In this document: positions 32,525 to 43,512 of the stretch, piece after piece
Position numbering within the stretch: the first letter of the stretch is position 1
Layout of the letters: every line of letters begins with the position of its first letter
Assembly (NCBI GenBank): GCA_947650285.1
Contig: CANTFL010000057.1
Coordinates: 62,001 to 126,000 of the forward strand
Direction: 5' to 3'
DNA: 64,000 nucleotides
Source of the DNA: Hyaloperonospora brassicae
Lineage: Eukaryota > Oomycota > Peronosporomycetes > Peronosporales > Peronosporaceae
Made by a program: the position numbers and the translations under genes
Notes under the pieces: model-generated
What the model was told of the DNA's origin: nothing
The model's database searches: none
Seen by the model: only the letters and a program-made list of their open reading frames with translations

Positions 32525-32779
32525 TCAACATGCTTGAATTCCGTCGCTTCCTTTCACCGTCACTGAGATTGTGACGGTTCTATAGGTCCTGCCACGATCG
32601 CACTTGTAGTGGACCAGTTGCAGACCCCGCTTCGTTTTCGTTGATCTGGCGACGATGATGGCATACCCTTGATAGCTGCAAAACCGTTTGAAGTTGTTTT
32701 CATTCCGTTCCTGGAAAGAAAGCTGGTACCATTGAGAGAGGCAGGTGGGGGTTAAAGCTATTCCAGCGACGGTTGTCAC
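32525..32779 (-). pseudogene. FAR1-type DNA-binding domain relic of a MULE transposase
   Basis: The minus-strand frame reads NNFKRFCSYQGYAIIVARS, KRGLQLVHYKCDRGRTYR. This is the N-terminal WRKY-GCM1-like (FAR1) pattern of Mutator-like transposases: an F-rich helix, GYAIxVxRS, and the CDRG-YR end. No catalytic transposase region follows within the element, so this is a truncated remnant. Recognition is by pattern alone. Confidence 0.6.
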
Positions 32780-33029
32780 TCTCTCGGGCTTTCGTACGCC
32801 ATGATGTGAATTCTGCTGGTATATGATGATTATCCGGTGTTTTCAGTCGTATTGTATGAGTATGAGGGGACATAGACGCAATTGCGCGGCCATGAAAGGT
32901 GTTAAAGACATGTTCTTCTTCTTTTGCAGTAGATGGAATTCACGTCCTTAACCGCCAGATCCTTAGGCCAAACACTATCAGCAATTCGGTTAAGTGCTTC
33001 TACATACAATTGTACTGTGCCGTACACGC

Positions 33030-33125
33030 ACATTCTTCTGCACTATAAAATGAAAAGTCCTTTTTATCATTTTAGGCGGGCAGGTGTGCCCGTAGCAAAA
33101 ATGGGGTGTGCGCCTAGTCGTGGCC
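33030..33125 (-). repeat. right terminal inverted repeat of the MULE
   Basis: The outer end reads GCGCCTAGTCGTGGCC, the complement of the left terminus with one change. The inner end contains CTTCTGCACTATAAAATG. Confidence 0.8.
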
Positions 33126-33149
33126 TTTTACAACGCGCTATCTCATTAT

Positions 33150-33880
33150 TTATAATGCATAATGACACTGTATTCTCGATTTCTCACCACTTATCGCGCA
33201 TCGCATTGAAATAGGCTCTACTTCATTGCGCAAACATCCTCCGAGATTGCGGGTTTTGTACTTCGCAAAACACAGGCAGACATATACCTGTTGACCCATG
33301 TCCATCTCATTGCAAAGTCAATTGTTCAATCTTTTCTATCACGCGCCAAACCATTTGTGTAGATCATTTCCAAAGAATACTTTCCATGCTTATTTTTGCG
33401 TCTTTCACTAGTGGTGTCCACATTCATACCCCTTCCCTTCGTCTTATACTCTGTTAGCCTTCTTCGGTGCAAGTCGTTGAACTTGCGTCACTCTGATGTG
33501 CTATGCGCTCGCGTCATCACAGTTATTCATCTCATCACTGCACGAGTAGTTCTTCGCTCTTTTGCATCACGTGACCACTGGTCTAGATGCGCGTTCTTTC
33601 GTACTGCTGTATCACGTTGGCGTCGCGCTTCCTCGAATACACGTGCCACAGCTACCAGCGATACTTTGCGCTGTCCTTTTTCTCTACCTAATTCGTTCGC
33701 TTCCTGTCGTTCCGTCGCTCACTTTATTCTTCTCTCGGCCCGCTCGCATCTGCGCATCATGCTGGCGCATAAGGTCTTTTCACTCTTCCTGCTGCCGAGC
33801 GTGCAATGCGGCCAACCAATTTGCATGTGCTCATATATGAGCTTTGAGCGATTCGCTTTACGGATTATACGCTTAGGACG
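33150..33880 (-). pseudogene. possible decayed coding relic, charged
   Basis: One minus-strand frame reads as strongly charged protein with only a few stops: MMRRCERAERRIK, stop, ATERQEANELGREKGQRK, VARVFEEARRQRDTAVRK, RRRLTEYKTKGRGMN. The run of Arg/Glu/Lys-rich sequence over about 700 bp is unlike the surrounding AT-rich DNA. I cannot name a family; transposon origin is possible. The plus-strand frame over the same DNA has no ATG start. Confidence 0.3.
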
Positions 33881-36327
33881 ATTCGCCTAGAAGCTGTTTT
33901 CCGACCATTTAACAATGTCCATGCACAACGGCTTATGCTGCGTGGTATTGCGCCTGCTGCTGAGTCTGCGCTCCTGCCTTCGCATGCAACATGTCTCACG
34001 TTACCGCGAAGTCTTTGTCGTGTCGTCGTTTCTCCTCTCTCACTTCACGTTGCGGCGTCCGCACTCTTGTGGCTCGAACTTGTGAATCTATGCCTAGCAA
34101 GTTACTGAGCTTGCTCACCTTCATTTGGTTTCCATCTCTTTTAGCAGTGGTGTTAGGTGAAGAGAAGAGTCGTTAGCGCTGTAATACGAAGACCATGCTA
34201 TTGTTTGTTGCTCCTGTGGTATAAATCTTTCCTTATTATCGTTCATGTCCATTTAAGCTGACTTTTGTAGCCGCAGCGGACCGAAGCTAATATATTTACA
34301 GCCACTATATCGTCCGCTGCTACTTACATTGCCCTATCACGCCTCCAAGCATATTACAACAAGTGCCAAGCGACGATCGAACACCATTAATTGCAATTTA
34401 TAACACTGTCGTCAGCTGAAGCCGCCGTGCGTCTGATTTGCCTGTCCGTGGCCCTAACTAGCATTCAAGAATTTCCATGCCAAAACGCTTTTTCTAGTCT
34501 AGACTTCCGGTTAGTCGGGGAAGGCTATGCGAAAAAAGTTTTGCTCTACATTTGCGTGTCTGGGTATCACTAATGGTCGTTAGTCCATTTCCTATAGACA
34601 GTTCCGAACAAAGATTGTATCTGCTTTTGTCGCTAGATACGACTGTATTTGCTTCACCTTTCGCGCCGCTGCGAGTCGTGTTACGAGCGACGCAGTTGCC
34701 GCAAAACTGAACGCGGGTATGAGATTAAGTCACCTTGGCCTTTTAGACTTGAACCTATCAGAAAAGGATTGAAGTGGAGGTCGTGATCGCTATCATTCCT
34801 TTTTTACTTTTCATCTTACAGAAGGGACAGCGGAAGAATACAGGCAAATTTTAGACTACGCTTTTCGCCCTACACACTACGTGTGTGCAGTACAACAGCC
34901 CTCGTATCGCTAGTTTTCTTTAGTTGATGACTCGCGTCCGCTCTCTTGCTTTGCCCGCGCCGCAGATCTCTAACTCAGCAGTCGACTCTTCTCTGCTGGT
35001 TGCGCTGGTACTTGCGTACTTTGATGACAATTGTGAACTAAGGAACATATTGACGTGGTAACTACTACCATCGACATGCATTGTTTCCTCTCTCATGGTC
35101 TTGCGTTTTTCTATGGACCTTATCGTCATCATCGATACACTAGATAAAGATATATGGTTGCCAATACCTTACGTGATCATTATCAAATTAAGTGTTCGTG
35201 ACAGCATCGGTCGATCTGCAACAGCTAATACGATTCCAACGTTGCTCATCATCAGGCCCAGGCAGTGCAGTCCATTCCGAATTGTACCTGGAGGCGAATG
35301 CACTTAGAATGACATGTAAAAGCTGCTTTAGAATGCGGTGTTTTCACAAAAAGATGGCATAAGAATAAAAAATATAAGTAGTAAATATTTAATCTACTGT
35401 AAAATGAATAGCTTATACGTGAAGATGAATTGCTTTGAGTAATCAAGTCACGAAGAAGGGCCTGACATAAGCTATTTGCGTCGAAATGTAAATGAAACTC
35501 GTGTAATAAAAATATCCACGCAACACTAAGATTCCAAGAGTTAGATTTATCGTTGTACAATTGTGGCCCACAAGATCTATCTAACTGGAAAAGTAATTAA
35601 ATATTAATGTTTCTCTACAAAATTGCAACTACACTATCATAGAAGCTATATAGATGTACAGTATGGAGGACATGATGGTAAACAAATACTAGCGGGGTAT
35701 TAGACTCTATTATAAATATTTGACGAAGATGTTGGACTTGTGCCATTTGATGCACTACTGCGTTTCAATCAAATTTAGTTGCTTTGTTGCGGACCGAAAG
35801 GTTTGCCCACTACCGTCGTGTACGACCGTTTATTACACGTGATACTGAGAGTACTAGCGCTGCATCGAATAACATACGATGTTCCCCATGCGATATATAG
35901 ACAAACAAAGTTGTGGATGGAAGATCGACCTATAAAGATAGATAAACGGAATGATGGGTTAGTAAGCAATTGCCTGGTCCTTGCGAATGTGACACTGGGG
36001 GACGAGCATAGCCTAGTCGTAGGATCAGGACATTCGTTCTTGCGTGCAGATCTCGTGCGTGCGTAGTCGTACTGAACAATCACTGACTGCACACAACTCA
36101 CCTTCTGTTTGTAGCTTCATACGGGGGCCAACACCTTCAAAAATAAGCTAGCTCTTCCCAACAGGCTGGCTTCGTCACTTACAGGCTAGCATACGAAGCG
36201 CGGACCGATGTGAATACAGGTTACCCAACACTGCTCCCTGAAAATCAACTACGTCAATCTCGTTATTATAATCGTTGCGTCAGCCAACATGCGTGGGAGC
36301 AGTGCATTCATAGTAGCTCGAACCTTT
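33881..36327. other. gene-poor region, no supported feature
   Basis: Short frames only, none with ATG start, domain and length together. I see no further repeats or RNA genes here. Confidence 0.45.
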
Positions 36328-36865
36328 TCATGCCGAAGTCACATTGTCCCACGAGTTGGGCTCGTACAGACCAATCATGACACCGTCTGGCGAGCGCAAT
36401 GCCGCCACCTACAACGACGGCCCCCACGGCAACAACAAACGGCGTCTAAGTAATGATGCACTGTGCTTTCGACTCGACTGTTTCTGCGCACCTTTCCATG
36501 TGCCGGGTACTTGATCGGACCGTCCATGATCGCCCCCAGCATCAGCAGCCGCGGCACTGCGTCACTAAGCTCTGGAATGACAAAGTTCAAAAACGGCGAG
36601 TACCCGCTACTACAGGCAGCCTCGCTGTACTCCCCACAACAAATTACCACTTTGTGAAAACCCGTTGAAAGGCGCGTCAGGACAACAGGCAGTAGCCCAC
36701 GGACCTCTGGGCCAACTTGACGCACAACGGCACGCCCGTCTGTGTATCGAACTCGGCAAACGTGTCGGACGAGCAGAGCAGCTTCAGCCCCAGCCCTTCC
36801 TGGTAAAAGTGCGTAGAGCGTGCCAAGTCCCGAGTGAGGACCATCACGTGCCGAAGTCGACTCAT
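36328..36865 (-). CDS. VOC/glyoxalase-fold small protein
   Basis: Three exons on the minus strand, 36865-36705, 36624-36492 and 36408-36328, give 124 residues; both introns (80 and 83 bp) keep the phase. The start MSRLRHVMVLTRDLARST matches the first beta-alpha unit of the vicinal oxygen chelate fold (FYQEGLGLKLLCSS), and the rest has GYSPFLNFVIPEL, GAIMDGPIKYPAHGK and SPDGVMIGLYEP, the usual second half of glyoxalase/bleomycin-resistance-like proteins. Metal ligands include the His of RHVMVL and the Glu of GLYEP. The substrate cannot be told from sequence. An in-frame ATG at 36916 would add 17 residues. It is head-to-head with the gene at 37041, 175 bp away. Confidence 0.85.
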
Positions 36866-37040
36866 AAGGACCGGTAATAAAATCGAACGCTTTTTTATCT
36901 TCGTCGTGTCCGACACAGACTTGTTTAAAACATTGTCCCCCGTGAGTCCCAGAGTCCGCAGTTTAGGTCGTCCTAAATCTCATTCTTCACGAAATTGTCG
37001 ACAACTACGTACGTTTGGCCTCGTCCGTCAAAGTGTGCAC

Positions 37041-38095
37041 ATGCTCAAGACGGCGTGCAAAGTGGCTGCGCTCGCAGCGGCCGTCGCGTGCTACGTGCGG
37101 CCTCAGCTGCTGCTTCCACTGCGTCTACTCGCTCTGGAGCTCGACCAGGCGGACATCGAGTCGTCGGGGCGCACGCTGCAGGCGCTGCTGAGCTACGGTT
37201 TGGCGTGTGGGGTCCGGCCTTCCTGGCTCCGCGTGCTGGTGGCTGTAGCGGCGCTGCATGTCGCCTTGTGGGGTCTCCAGCGCTCGGAAGACTCGGTGCT
37301 GGGACTCGACGTCGACTTGGAGAAGGACTTGTTCGCAGCGGGCGCTGTCGCGTGTTTCGCCGTGGTTGGGAGTATCCTATTGTTTGGCAGCAAGCGGGAC
37401 GCCAGAGACCGGTTCCAGTGCGTTGATGTGATGCACGGGGGTGAAGCACGGGGGTGAAGCATGATGACCAGGGGTGATGGCATTGATGTTTGTTGATGTG
37501 CTACCGTGTGTGCTACAGGAAGAGACTGGTGGCGTTTTACACGAAGCACAACCCTGGAAAACTCGGGCAAGTGGACGAACTGGTTGAGAAGTACGAACTC
37601 AACGAAGAGCTGCTGTTCCAGCGGCTGCATCGAAAGTACAATGCACTGGCGGCTGGCGCTGATAATCACTCGGTGATGAAGAAGATTGATGAGAGTGAGT
37701 TTTTGTACGAAGAGGAAGAAGAGGACAGAGTGGAGTCGGACGAGGAGGTTAGCGATTCGGTGGACAAGGCCGATGGACACGTGGTGCGTAAGGAGGCACT
37801 GCAAGATCGCTTCAGCAGCGGGACGAGGAGTGCAAGTGCTGGAAACGCTGGAAAAGTGCGCGTGGGTGCTAGTGTGCCAGTGGCTCGACAACTGGACATT
37901 GAGGATTACGACGAGTTGGACGGCACGCCTCCTGTATCTCCACGCACGGCTGGAACGTTGGCACACACGCGCCGCCAGTCGTCCGCACTGATAAAGAAAG
38001 CGATTGTGGATGCACGTCAGAAACAAAAAGAACGCATTGAGCGCCGCATTGCTACGATGGCGTCAAAAAAAGGAGATGGCTACGCTGGTCACTAG
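37041..38095 (+). CDS. unknown three-TM protein with FYxxHNPxKL/KY domain
   Basis: Two exons, 37041-37411 and 37519-38095, encode 315 residues (phase 2 junction; donor GTTCCA is weak, acceptor CTACAG good). Hydrophobic segments lie at about residues 7-31, 62-79 and 97-116. They are followed directly by VAFYTKHNPGKLGQVDEL, VEKYELNEELLFQRLHRKY, a helical motif I have a sense of seeing in many protist proteins, then an acidic stretch (EEEEEDRVESDEE), QLDIEDYDELDGTPP and a basic C-terminal helix (ARQKQKERIERRI). The layout suggests a membrane protein with a cytosolic tail. The family has no name I can attach. Confidence 0.75.
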
Positions 38096-40082
38096 CAGGA
38101 CGTTTGCGAAAGACGCGTGCTAAAGTCTGATTGGGATCGAAGCAGTACGACAAGCGTGACAGTAAGTTCAGCTCAAGCGCCATTCACTGATTGTGTTAGT
38201 GTTGACCAGTGGCAAAAGCGTAAGCTATTTCTTACACAACGATCTATCTCTTCATGATGGTTGTGTGATCAAATGGTGTACCCTTCCGGCAAGGACTTTA
38301 TGTAGTCGCGTCTTCTTGTGCGCACTCTGTGTGCCGATACGTGCACCACAAAAGTGCACATGCTATCGATGGTCTTTGCAACTCCAAATGCAAAGCTACC
38401 AGTGAGTAGGCGTACGGCAAAAGTCAAACATCTCGGCAGCCATTTTCTATCTGTATGAGCGTGTAAATGTTTCTCTGTGTAGCAGTGTGTAGCTGAGTGT
38501 GTAGAAACCTGTGTCGGAGAAAGAAAGATATGCACCATGCTCGCTTTACCCGTAGTGTCGAAAAAACGACGAACAGTAAGAAAGTGATAGCTACGCATCT
38601 CGCTTGACAGCAGAAGGAGCTCCCTAGCTTCCTTCTCGATTATATACATGTGATCGGTGGCATAGTTTTACTTTTCTTGTTGTTGCACGTGCAAGACCAG
38701 CCACTTTCTCTCGTTTCTGTCATTCTTCTCTTCAACACGTCAACACAAGACCAACGAGTTGCTGTGTTACACAACAACTACGGCCACAATACGGGTAAAA
38801 AATCGCACCTTGGAACGCAACAGTCATCTATCGAGCCGCCAACATTCACCATCCGAAAAGGATACGTCATATCCAAAGCTTGGCTTGGCTCTCTGGACTG
38901 GATTACATCGATCATGGGGCAAGTTCCAGTGCTTGCCTGTTTTGTCAACAATGGCAGCTCAGTTACCCGCTACGACCGGCAAGTGTGCTTGGTACCACAG
39001 AGCCAACGTCAGGCAAACTGTCGCAACCTGTTCGTGGGCACAAGCGAAGGAGAAAACGTTTGACAAATTGTCAGGCAATACCCGAGCAAATAATAATGTG
39101 TGTACAAAGCTTCCGTAAATGGGACGTGTCCGAACCAAGAGACTGACGGAAACATGTATGACGTAATGCACGTCTCATGAAAGATGTGCTTACCCGATGT
39201 TGCAAGTCCTCAGCCACGTGCTTGTTACTGGACGCGCCGAAGCATGGCGATTTAAGACCGGGGTCCTGCGTGAAGTAGACTGAATCATTGTTTGTCCATG
39301 TTGGTAGCGTAACCCTTGCAGGCTGCAGCTCCCACAGACGAACCAGGTACACCTTTTTCGTCCGTTATCGTGTCGCCGTTTCTACAAGTCCCGAGTTCCT
39401 AAATGGAAGACAAGAGCTAATGCATTCGCAGTCGGCTGACTTTTCGATCAGTTTTTCCCAAGGCCAAAGATTCGAACGCAAAGCCCACTACTGCCGTTTT
39501 GGTCCAACTTGAGGCCCTCCTGATGCCCATTGTAAACTTTTGTCGGGTAACACGCGCTTCCTTACTGCTTCAACGTCGAGGAACACGTTCGTCAATAGGG
39601 AGTCACGACGCGTACTAGAACCACATGAATATATATCCAGCTCACACCCACCGCTGTACGTTGTACAACATGCGTTCTCAGCTGCATTAGTCGTGTCTGC
39701 AGGAAGTCTTGTACACTGAAAAAGTTCCAAGGCCAACACGACGGTATAGTGGCTCTTGAATAGCCTTTTTCTTCTTCTTCTCCATCAGCTGTCTTCGACG
39801 CCCTTCTTACTGGTGCAATTGAGCCACGTCCAGGGAATTATATCGCGTACTCTGGAAGCAGTTGACCAGAACGCAATGGATTGCATTGGTATCTCATGAG
39901 ACAAACGGAAGAGCGGATTCAATCAGTTGTTGTCGCAGCACCTCATGCAACGAGTCGGTTGTACCCATGTAGTGTGTCGGGACGGGGTTGGCCAAAAGAT
40001 GGCTACATTTTGATCTCTCGTCGCGTATGTGGTGCACACACACACACCACTCGCGTGAATCCAATTTTGTAGCGGCTGCAGT
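38096..40082. other. intergenic region, no supported gene
   Basis: Two kilobases between tandem plus-strand genes. The largest frame (38650-39063) lacks an ATG start and has no domain. A CACACACACAC tract lies near 40034-40045, some 40 bp before the next start. Confidence 0.5.
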
Positions 40083-43000
40083 ATGGCGCTGGACGCGTTA
40101 GGCGCGAGCGACTGCAGCGACGCTCCTGCCGCTGTCCCGACAGAACAAGCGCACGATTCTGCAGCCCAAGTCGATGGAGAAGATGCGGACCGTCTCGTGT
40201 CTGCTGAAGATGACGAGGGCGACGAGGAGGAGGAGCAGCAGCACGAGACGGCAAGAGGTCTCAGCCAGTCACGAGATGGAACAGAGGACGACGCGATGGA
40301 GCCATTACGAAAGGCCGAAGACAACGAACCGAGTGGCGAAGTGGCTACAGGTGAATCCGATGCAATGACGGACGAGACGATGGAGGAGGCGGATGACTTG
40401 ACGCTCGATGCGGCAGCGTCTGTGGCTTCCGATCTGATCGCTCTTGAGCGTAGTGACGACACAGCGTCGATCAGAACGAGTGATCTGAAAGCCGCCGAGT
40501 GCCAATCAGATGGCACTGCAGAACAGAGGGATAATGGTGTGGAAGACATTGGTGACGGTAGCGGCAATGGCTGCATGAATGGTGTTGGGATGCCGTTGCC
40601 TGAGGTAGCAAGTACGACTGAATCGGGCGGAGCGAATGATGATGACGGCGTTGTAGCGACGAAACACAACGACACAGTGGACCACGTGTCCGTGTGTGCA
40701 TCCGTGGCTCCTTCTGTCACCGTTGACACTGTTTTACCGGCAGAACCTTCGACACCGCCATCGAAGAAGATGGGTGATAGTTCAAGTGAAGAACGAGTCG
40801 TTGAAAACGATGAATCGATGGAGACTGCATCAGCAGGTGATGCATCGACCTCGCCAACGCCTGACATGCCGGTGTGCGTGTCGGCTAGTCATTCCGTCAC
40901 CAGCGAAAGCATTGTTGCTTCGGGAGAGCCTTTGGATACGTCTAAGGAGACAAATGAGGTTGTGTGTGAAAAACAAAGTGCACAAAACGATGACTCGATG
41001 GACACTACGGGTGAAGACAGTGCACCGACTATGCCAACGCGTGATGTGCCAGGGTGTGACTCGGCCAGTCTATCTGCCGCCGGTGAAAGCACTACTGCGC
41101 CGGTTCAGCCTTCGGTACCATCATCCAAAGAGACGAGCGACATCTCGAGTGAAGAGCAGCAAGCTGAAAATGTCGATACGGGGGACAACGTAGTGCAAAC
41201 TACTTCTCCGCATACGCTCGATGAAGATGAATGCGATACGCTGGCACCTGTGGCGGTGGCATCCTGCGTACCCCACGGAGATGATGAATATGACCCTGCC
41301 AATCCGTCTTCTGCGGAAACTCCGGTGCGAAGCGATAACACAACAAGCTGTACTAACCATCCTTCAGCTGCTGAGAAGGAGGAGTATGATCCAGAGCATC
41401 CGTTCGTGACACCGTCAGCACCTAATGAGTCCGTTGCAATGGAAGTAAGTGCCGTGACGCCGGCCAAAAGGAAGGCTGATGACGAGACCAATTCACCTTC
41501 TGACGGGCCCGAAAAAGGCTGTGAAGATTCCAAACGGCTTCGTTGCAATTCTGACATCAAAAGTCCCCGCGATGGCGACCACAAGCAAGGTCGTCATCGA
41601 CGCGGAAGCGGAGACACTACCCTTTCTTCCAGCAGCAAAAAGAAAAACGGCGAAGATGGTAATTACAAGGGACTTTCTGCTGCGGCGTGGGATCGACTCA
41701 TGGATTTTCAGACAAGTGGTGAGTTCCGAGTCACCCAAGTGAGTCGAGCTGCGTTTGCATCGGTTGGCGCCATGCCTGAGTTTGCTCAAATCGCTATCAT
41801 TGCTCGATTCGTGCGCACACCGATGCGGGAAATTCGCGACAAGAATGGACAGCTGATGCGTATTTATCGGGAGTATCAGAAGGAGAATCCACAGGTCGCG
41901 GCGCTGCAGCCTGTAGATGCCTTTATCTCGGACTCCAAGAGTGACTCTGGGCTATTCCGCTTTGGGTATGCTCCTCCACAACCAGCGACGGGTACATCGA
42001 CTGTCCAGGTGCCGTATCAGCGGGATCAACTTCCTGACGATGTCCCGGTGAGAATTTCTCCTCGACATGCAAGGAATAAAACGGCGCGGTCAGATCAAGA
42101 CATGCACCCGCACAAAAATGTTGACGAGTTTGGGCGCGCTGTTCACTTGAACAAGGAACTTGCAGACGAGCCTACTGCATTGACATACCTTGGCAACGAG
42201 AGGTCAGTCGCCGACCCTCCATTTTCTGCGCAAAATCGCGAAGCCTCGTCTGTCCACGCTACGCCACCGACAGTAACAAAAGGAAGAGCTGAAGATCCTC
42301 GTCGCCGTGAACAGCCCCGCATTCAAAATGGCAACGGGGCTGGACGGGACCCACGTCGTCATAGTTCAGTGTCAAACCGACAAACGTCTCCTCGCGGAGG
42401 TTTGTCCTATGCTGCAGGCTCGAGCGATCTGTACGAACGTCTGTCAGCACCGGTCAGGGCTGTAGTCGACAGTATGCGCCGCGAAGGAAGGTTACAAGAG
42501 TCGCTGAACGATAACGTGATCACACGGTTGCTGCATTTGCCGGAGCGCGTGGCGCTTCAAGCAGTCGAGAACTTTAGCAACGTCGATCTTTCGCAGGTGG
42601 AGAACTTGCAAGGTTTTCTGGTGGGAATCATCAATCGTGTCAACGAGAAGGCGATTGCTTCCGAAAAGCTGCACCGGCCGCAGGTGCCATCTCCTCGAGG
42701 ACGTCCTGCTCCAGCGGGTCCCAATGGCGGCCGGAACTATGGAGCACCTGCGCAGCATGTGTCAGTGCTTGGTGGGCCTCCTCAGGGCGGGCGTTTGAAC
42801 AGCAACAATGGAGTAAATGGCGACGGCTACCAAGGCCAACTGACGCCTATGACAGCCGATCCTACTCCATCGCCGTACGATCGTTCCTTTGATGCCCCGC
42901 AAGATACTCGGGATCCGCGGCGTCGCCAGCCAGCACCTCAGGTGACATCCCAATACGGTGGAGCAGTACGAGCGCCGCAATTAGTAGGCACTGGCCACGG

Positions 43001-43259
43001 CCCGATTGGTATGCACTCGTTCACGGTGTTGCCTGTGTCAGTGCAGAACCACATTCACGCGTTGGTAGCAGATCGGACACTGGCGTCGTTAGAGGAGCTT
43101 GGCGGCAAGTGCTACGAAGTGCTGGGACAGCTTTCAGAGCCGCTGGCAAACCAAGTGCTTACCCGATTTGCAGGTGCCAACCTCTCGAACGTTCGCAACA
43201 AAAGCGGGTTCCTCATTGGTGTCGTCAAGCGAGCTCGTCAGGAATACGGCTTCAATTGA
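40083..43259 (+). CDS. acidic protein with hnRNP-Q acidic-domain-like modules
   Basis: A single-exon protein of 1058 residues. The first about 450 residues are Asp/Glu/Ser/Thr-rich and include three imperfect about 60-residue repeats at about 211-400, then two EYDP motifs (DEYDPANP, EEYDPEHP). Three related helical modules follow: about 527-610 (AAWDRLMDFQTSGEF), about 782-860 (ENFSNVDLSQVENLQGFLVG) and about 982-1050 (RFAGANLSNVRNKSGFLIG). The last two clearly match the hnRNP Q/R acidic-domain pattern, in which a module ends in VxNKxxFLxGV; the first is weaker. Gly/Arg/Pro-rich linkers (DPRRREQPR, RDPRRHSS) join them. No RRM is visible. A nuclear RNA-processing role is inference. It is convergent with the USP gene, 253 bp away. 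Confidence 0.78.
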   Translation: MALDALGASDCSDAPAAVPTEQAHDSAAQVDGEDADRLVSAEDDEGDEEEEQQHETARGLSQSRDGTEDDAMEPLRKAEDNEPSGEVATGESDAMTDETMEEADDLTLDAAASVASDLIALERSDDTASIRTSDLKAAECQSDGTAEQRDNGVEDIGDGSGNGCMNGVGMPLPEVASTTESGGANDDDGVVATKHNDTVDHVSVCASVAPSVTVDTVLPAEPSTPPSKKMGDSSSEERVVENDESMETASAGDASTSPTPDMPVCVSASHSVTSESIVASGEPLDTSKETNEVVCEKQSAQNDDSMDTTGEDSAPTMPTRDVPGCDSASLSAAGESTTAPVQPSVPSSKETSDISSEEQQAENVDTGDNVVQTTSPHTLDEDECDTLAPVAVASCVPHGDDEYDPANPSSAETPVRSDNTTSCTNHPSAAEKEEYDPEHPFVTPSAPNESVAMEVSAVTPAKRKADDETNSPSDGPEKGCEDSKRLRCNSDIKSPRDGDHKQGRHRRGSGDTTLSSSSKKKNGEDGNYKGLSAAAWDRLMDFQTSGEFRVTQVSRAAFASVGAMPEFAQIAIIARFVRTPMREIRDKNGQLMRIYREYQKENPQVAALQPVDAFISDSKSDSGLFRFGYAPPQPATGTSTVQVPYQRDQLPDDVPVRISPRHARNKTARSDQDMHPHKNVDEFGRAVHLNKELADEPTALTYLGNERSVADPPFSAQNREASSVHATPPTVTKGRAEDPRRREQPRIQNGNGAGRDPRRHSSVSNRQTSPRGGLSYAAGSSDLYERLSAPVRAVVDSMRREGRLQESLNDNVITRLLHLPERVALQAVENFSNVDLSQVENLQGFLVGIINRVNEKAIASEKLHRPQVPSPRGRPAPAGPNGGRNYGAPAQHVSVLGGPPQGGRLNSNNGVNGDGYQGQLTPMTADPTPSPYDRSFDAPQDTRDPRRRQPAPQVTSQYGGAVRAPQLVGTGHGPIGMHSFTVLPVSVQNHIHALVADRTLASLEELGGKCYEVLGQLSEPLANQVLTRFAGANLSNVRNKSGFLIGVVKRARQEYGFN

Positions 43260-43512
43260 GTGGTGAGAAGGGAAGATGACAAAATCAACACGCACACGTG
43301 CGAGTTCGCAGCTCTCATCTTTGTTTGGTTTTCGCTCTTGACGTACTGACAACTGCAGGCTCAGTCTTGGCCTTAGTCTCAGTAGAAACGAATACCAGTG
43401 TCGACGGCAATAGCAGCAGTAACCCATATATTTACGTCTCCGGTCTCGCCGTCGAGCGCACAACACTTGTCCTCCTTCGTCGTTGGACTGGCAACCTAAA
43501 CATAGTCTGCCC

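Larger units (their letters stand above)
32049..33125. mobile_element. non-autonomous Mutator-like element with long TIRs
   Basis: An about 1.08 kb element bounded by terminal inverted repeats of about 93 bp at 32049-32141 and 33030-33125. Both ends begin GGCCACGACTAGG and share GCTACGGGCACACC and CTAAAATGATAAAA in the same order; I estimate about 90% identity. The interior holds a minus-strand relic of a FAR1-type domain (separate entry), which together with the long TIRs points to the Mutator (MULE) group. The flanking 9-mers (TTACACGAC and TTTTACAAC) match at only six positions, so a target site duplication is not clear. Confidence 0.75.

Noticed and set aside
33396..33890. Plus-strand frame starting with a signal-peptide-like sequence (effector candidate)
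   Set aside because: It begins with TTG, not ATG, has no RXLR or similar motif, and the opposite strand carries the more protein-like frame.
38650..39063. 137-codon frame with a hydrophobic N-terminus
   Set aside because: The start is GTG and no ATG precedes the hydrophobic part; no domain.
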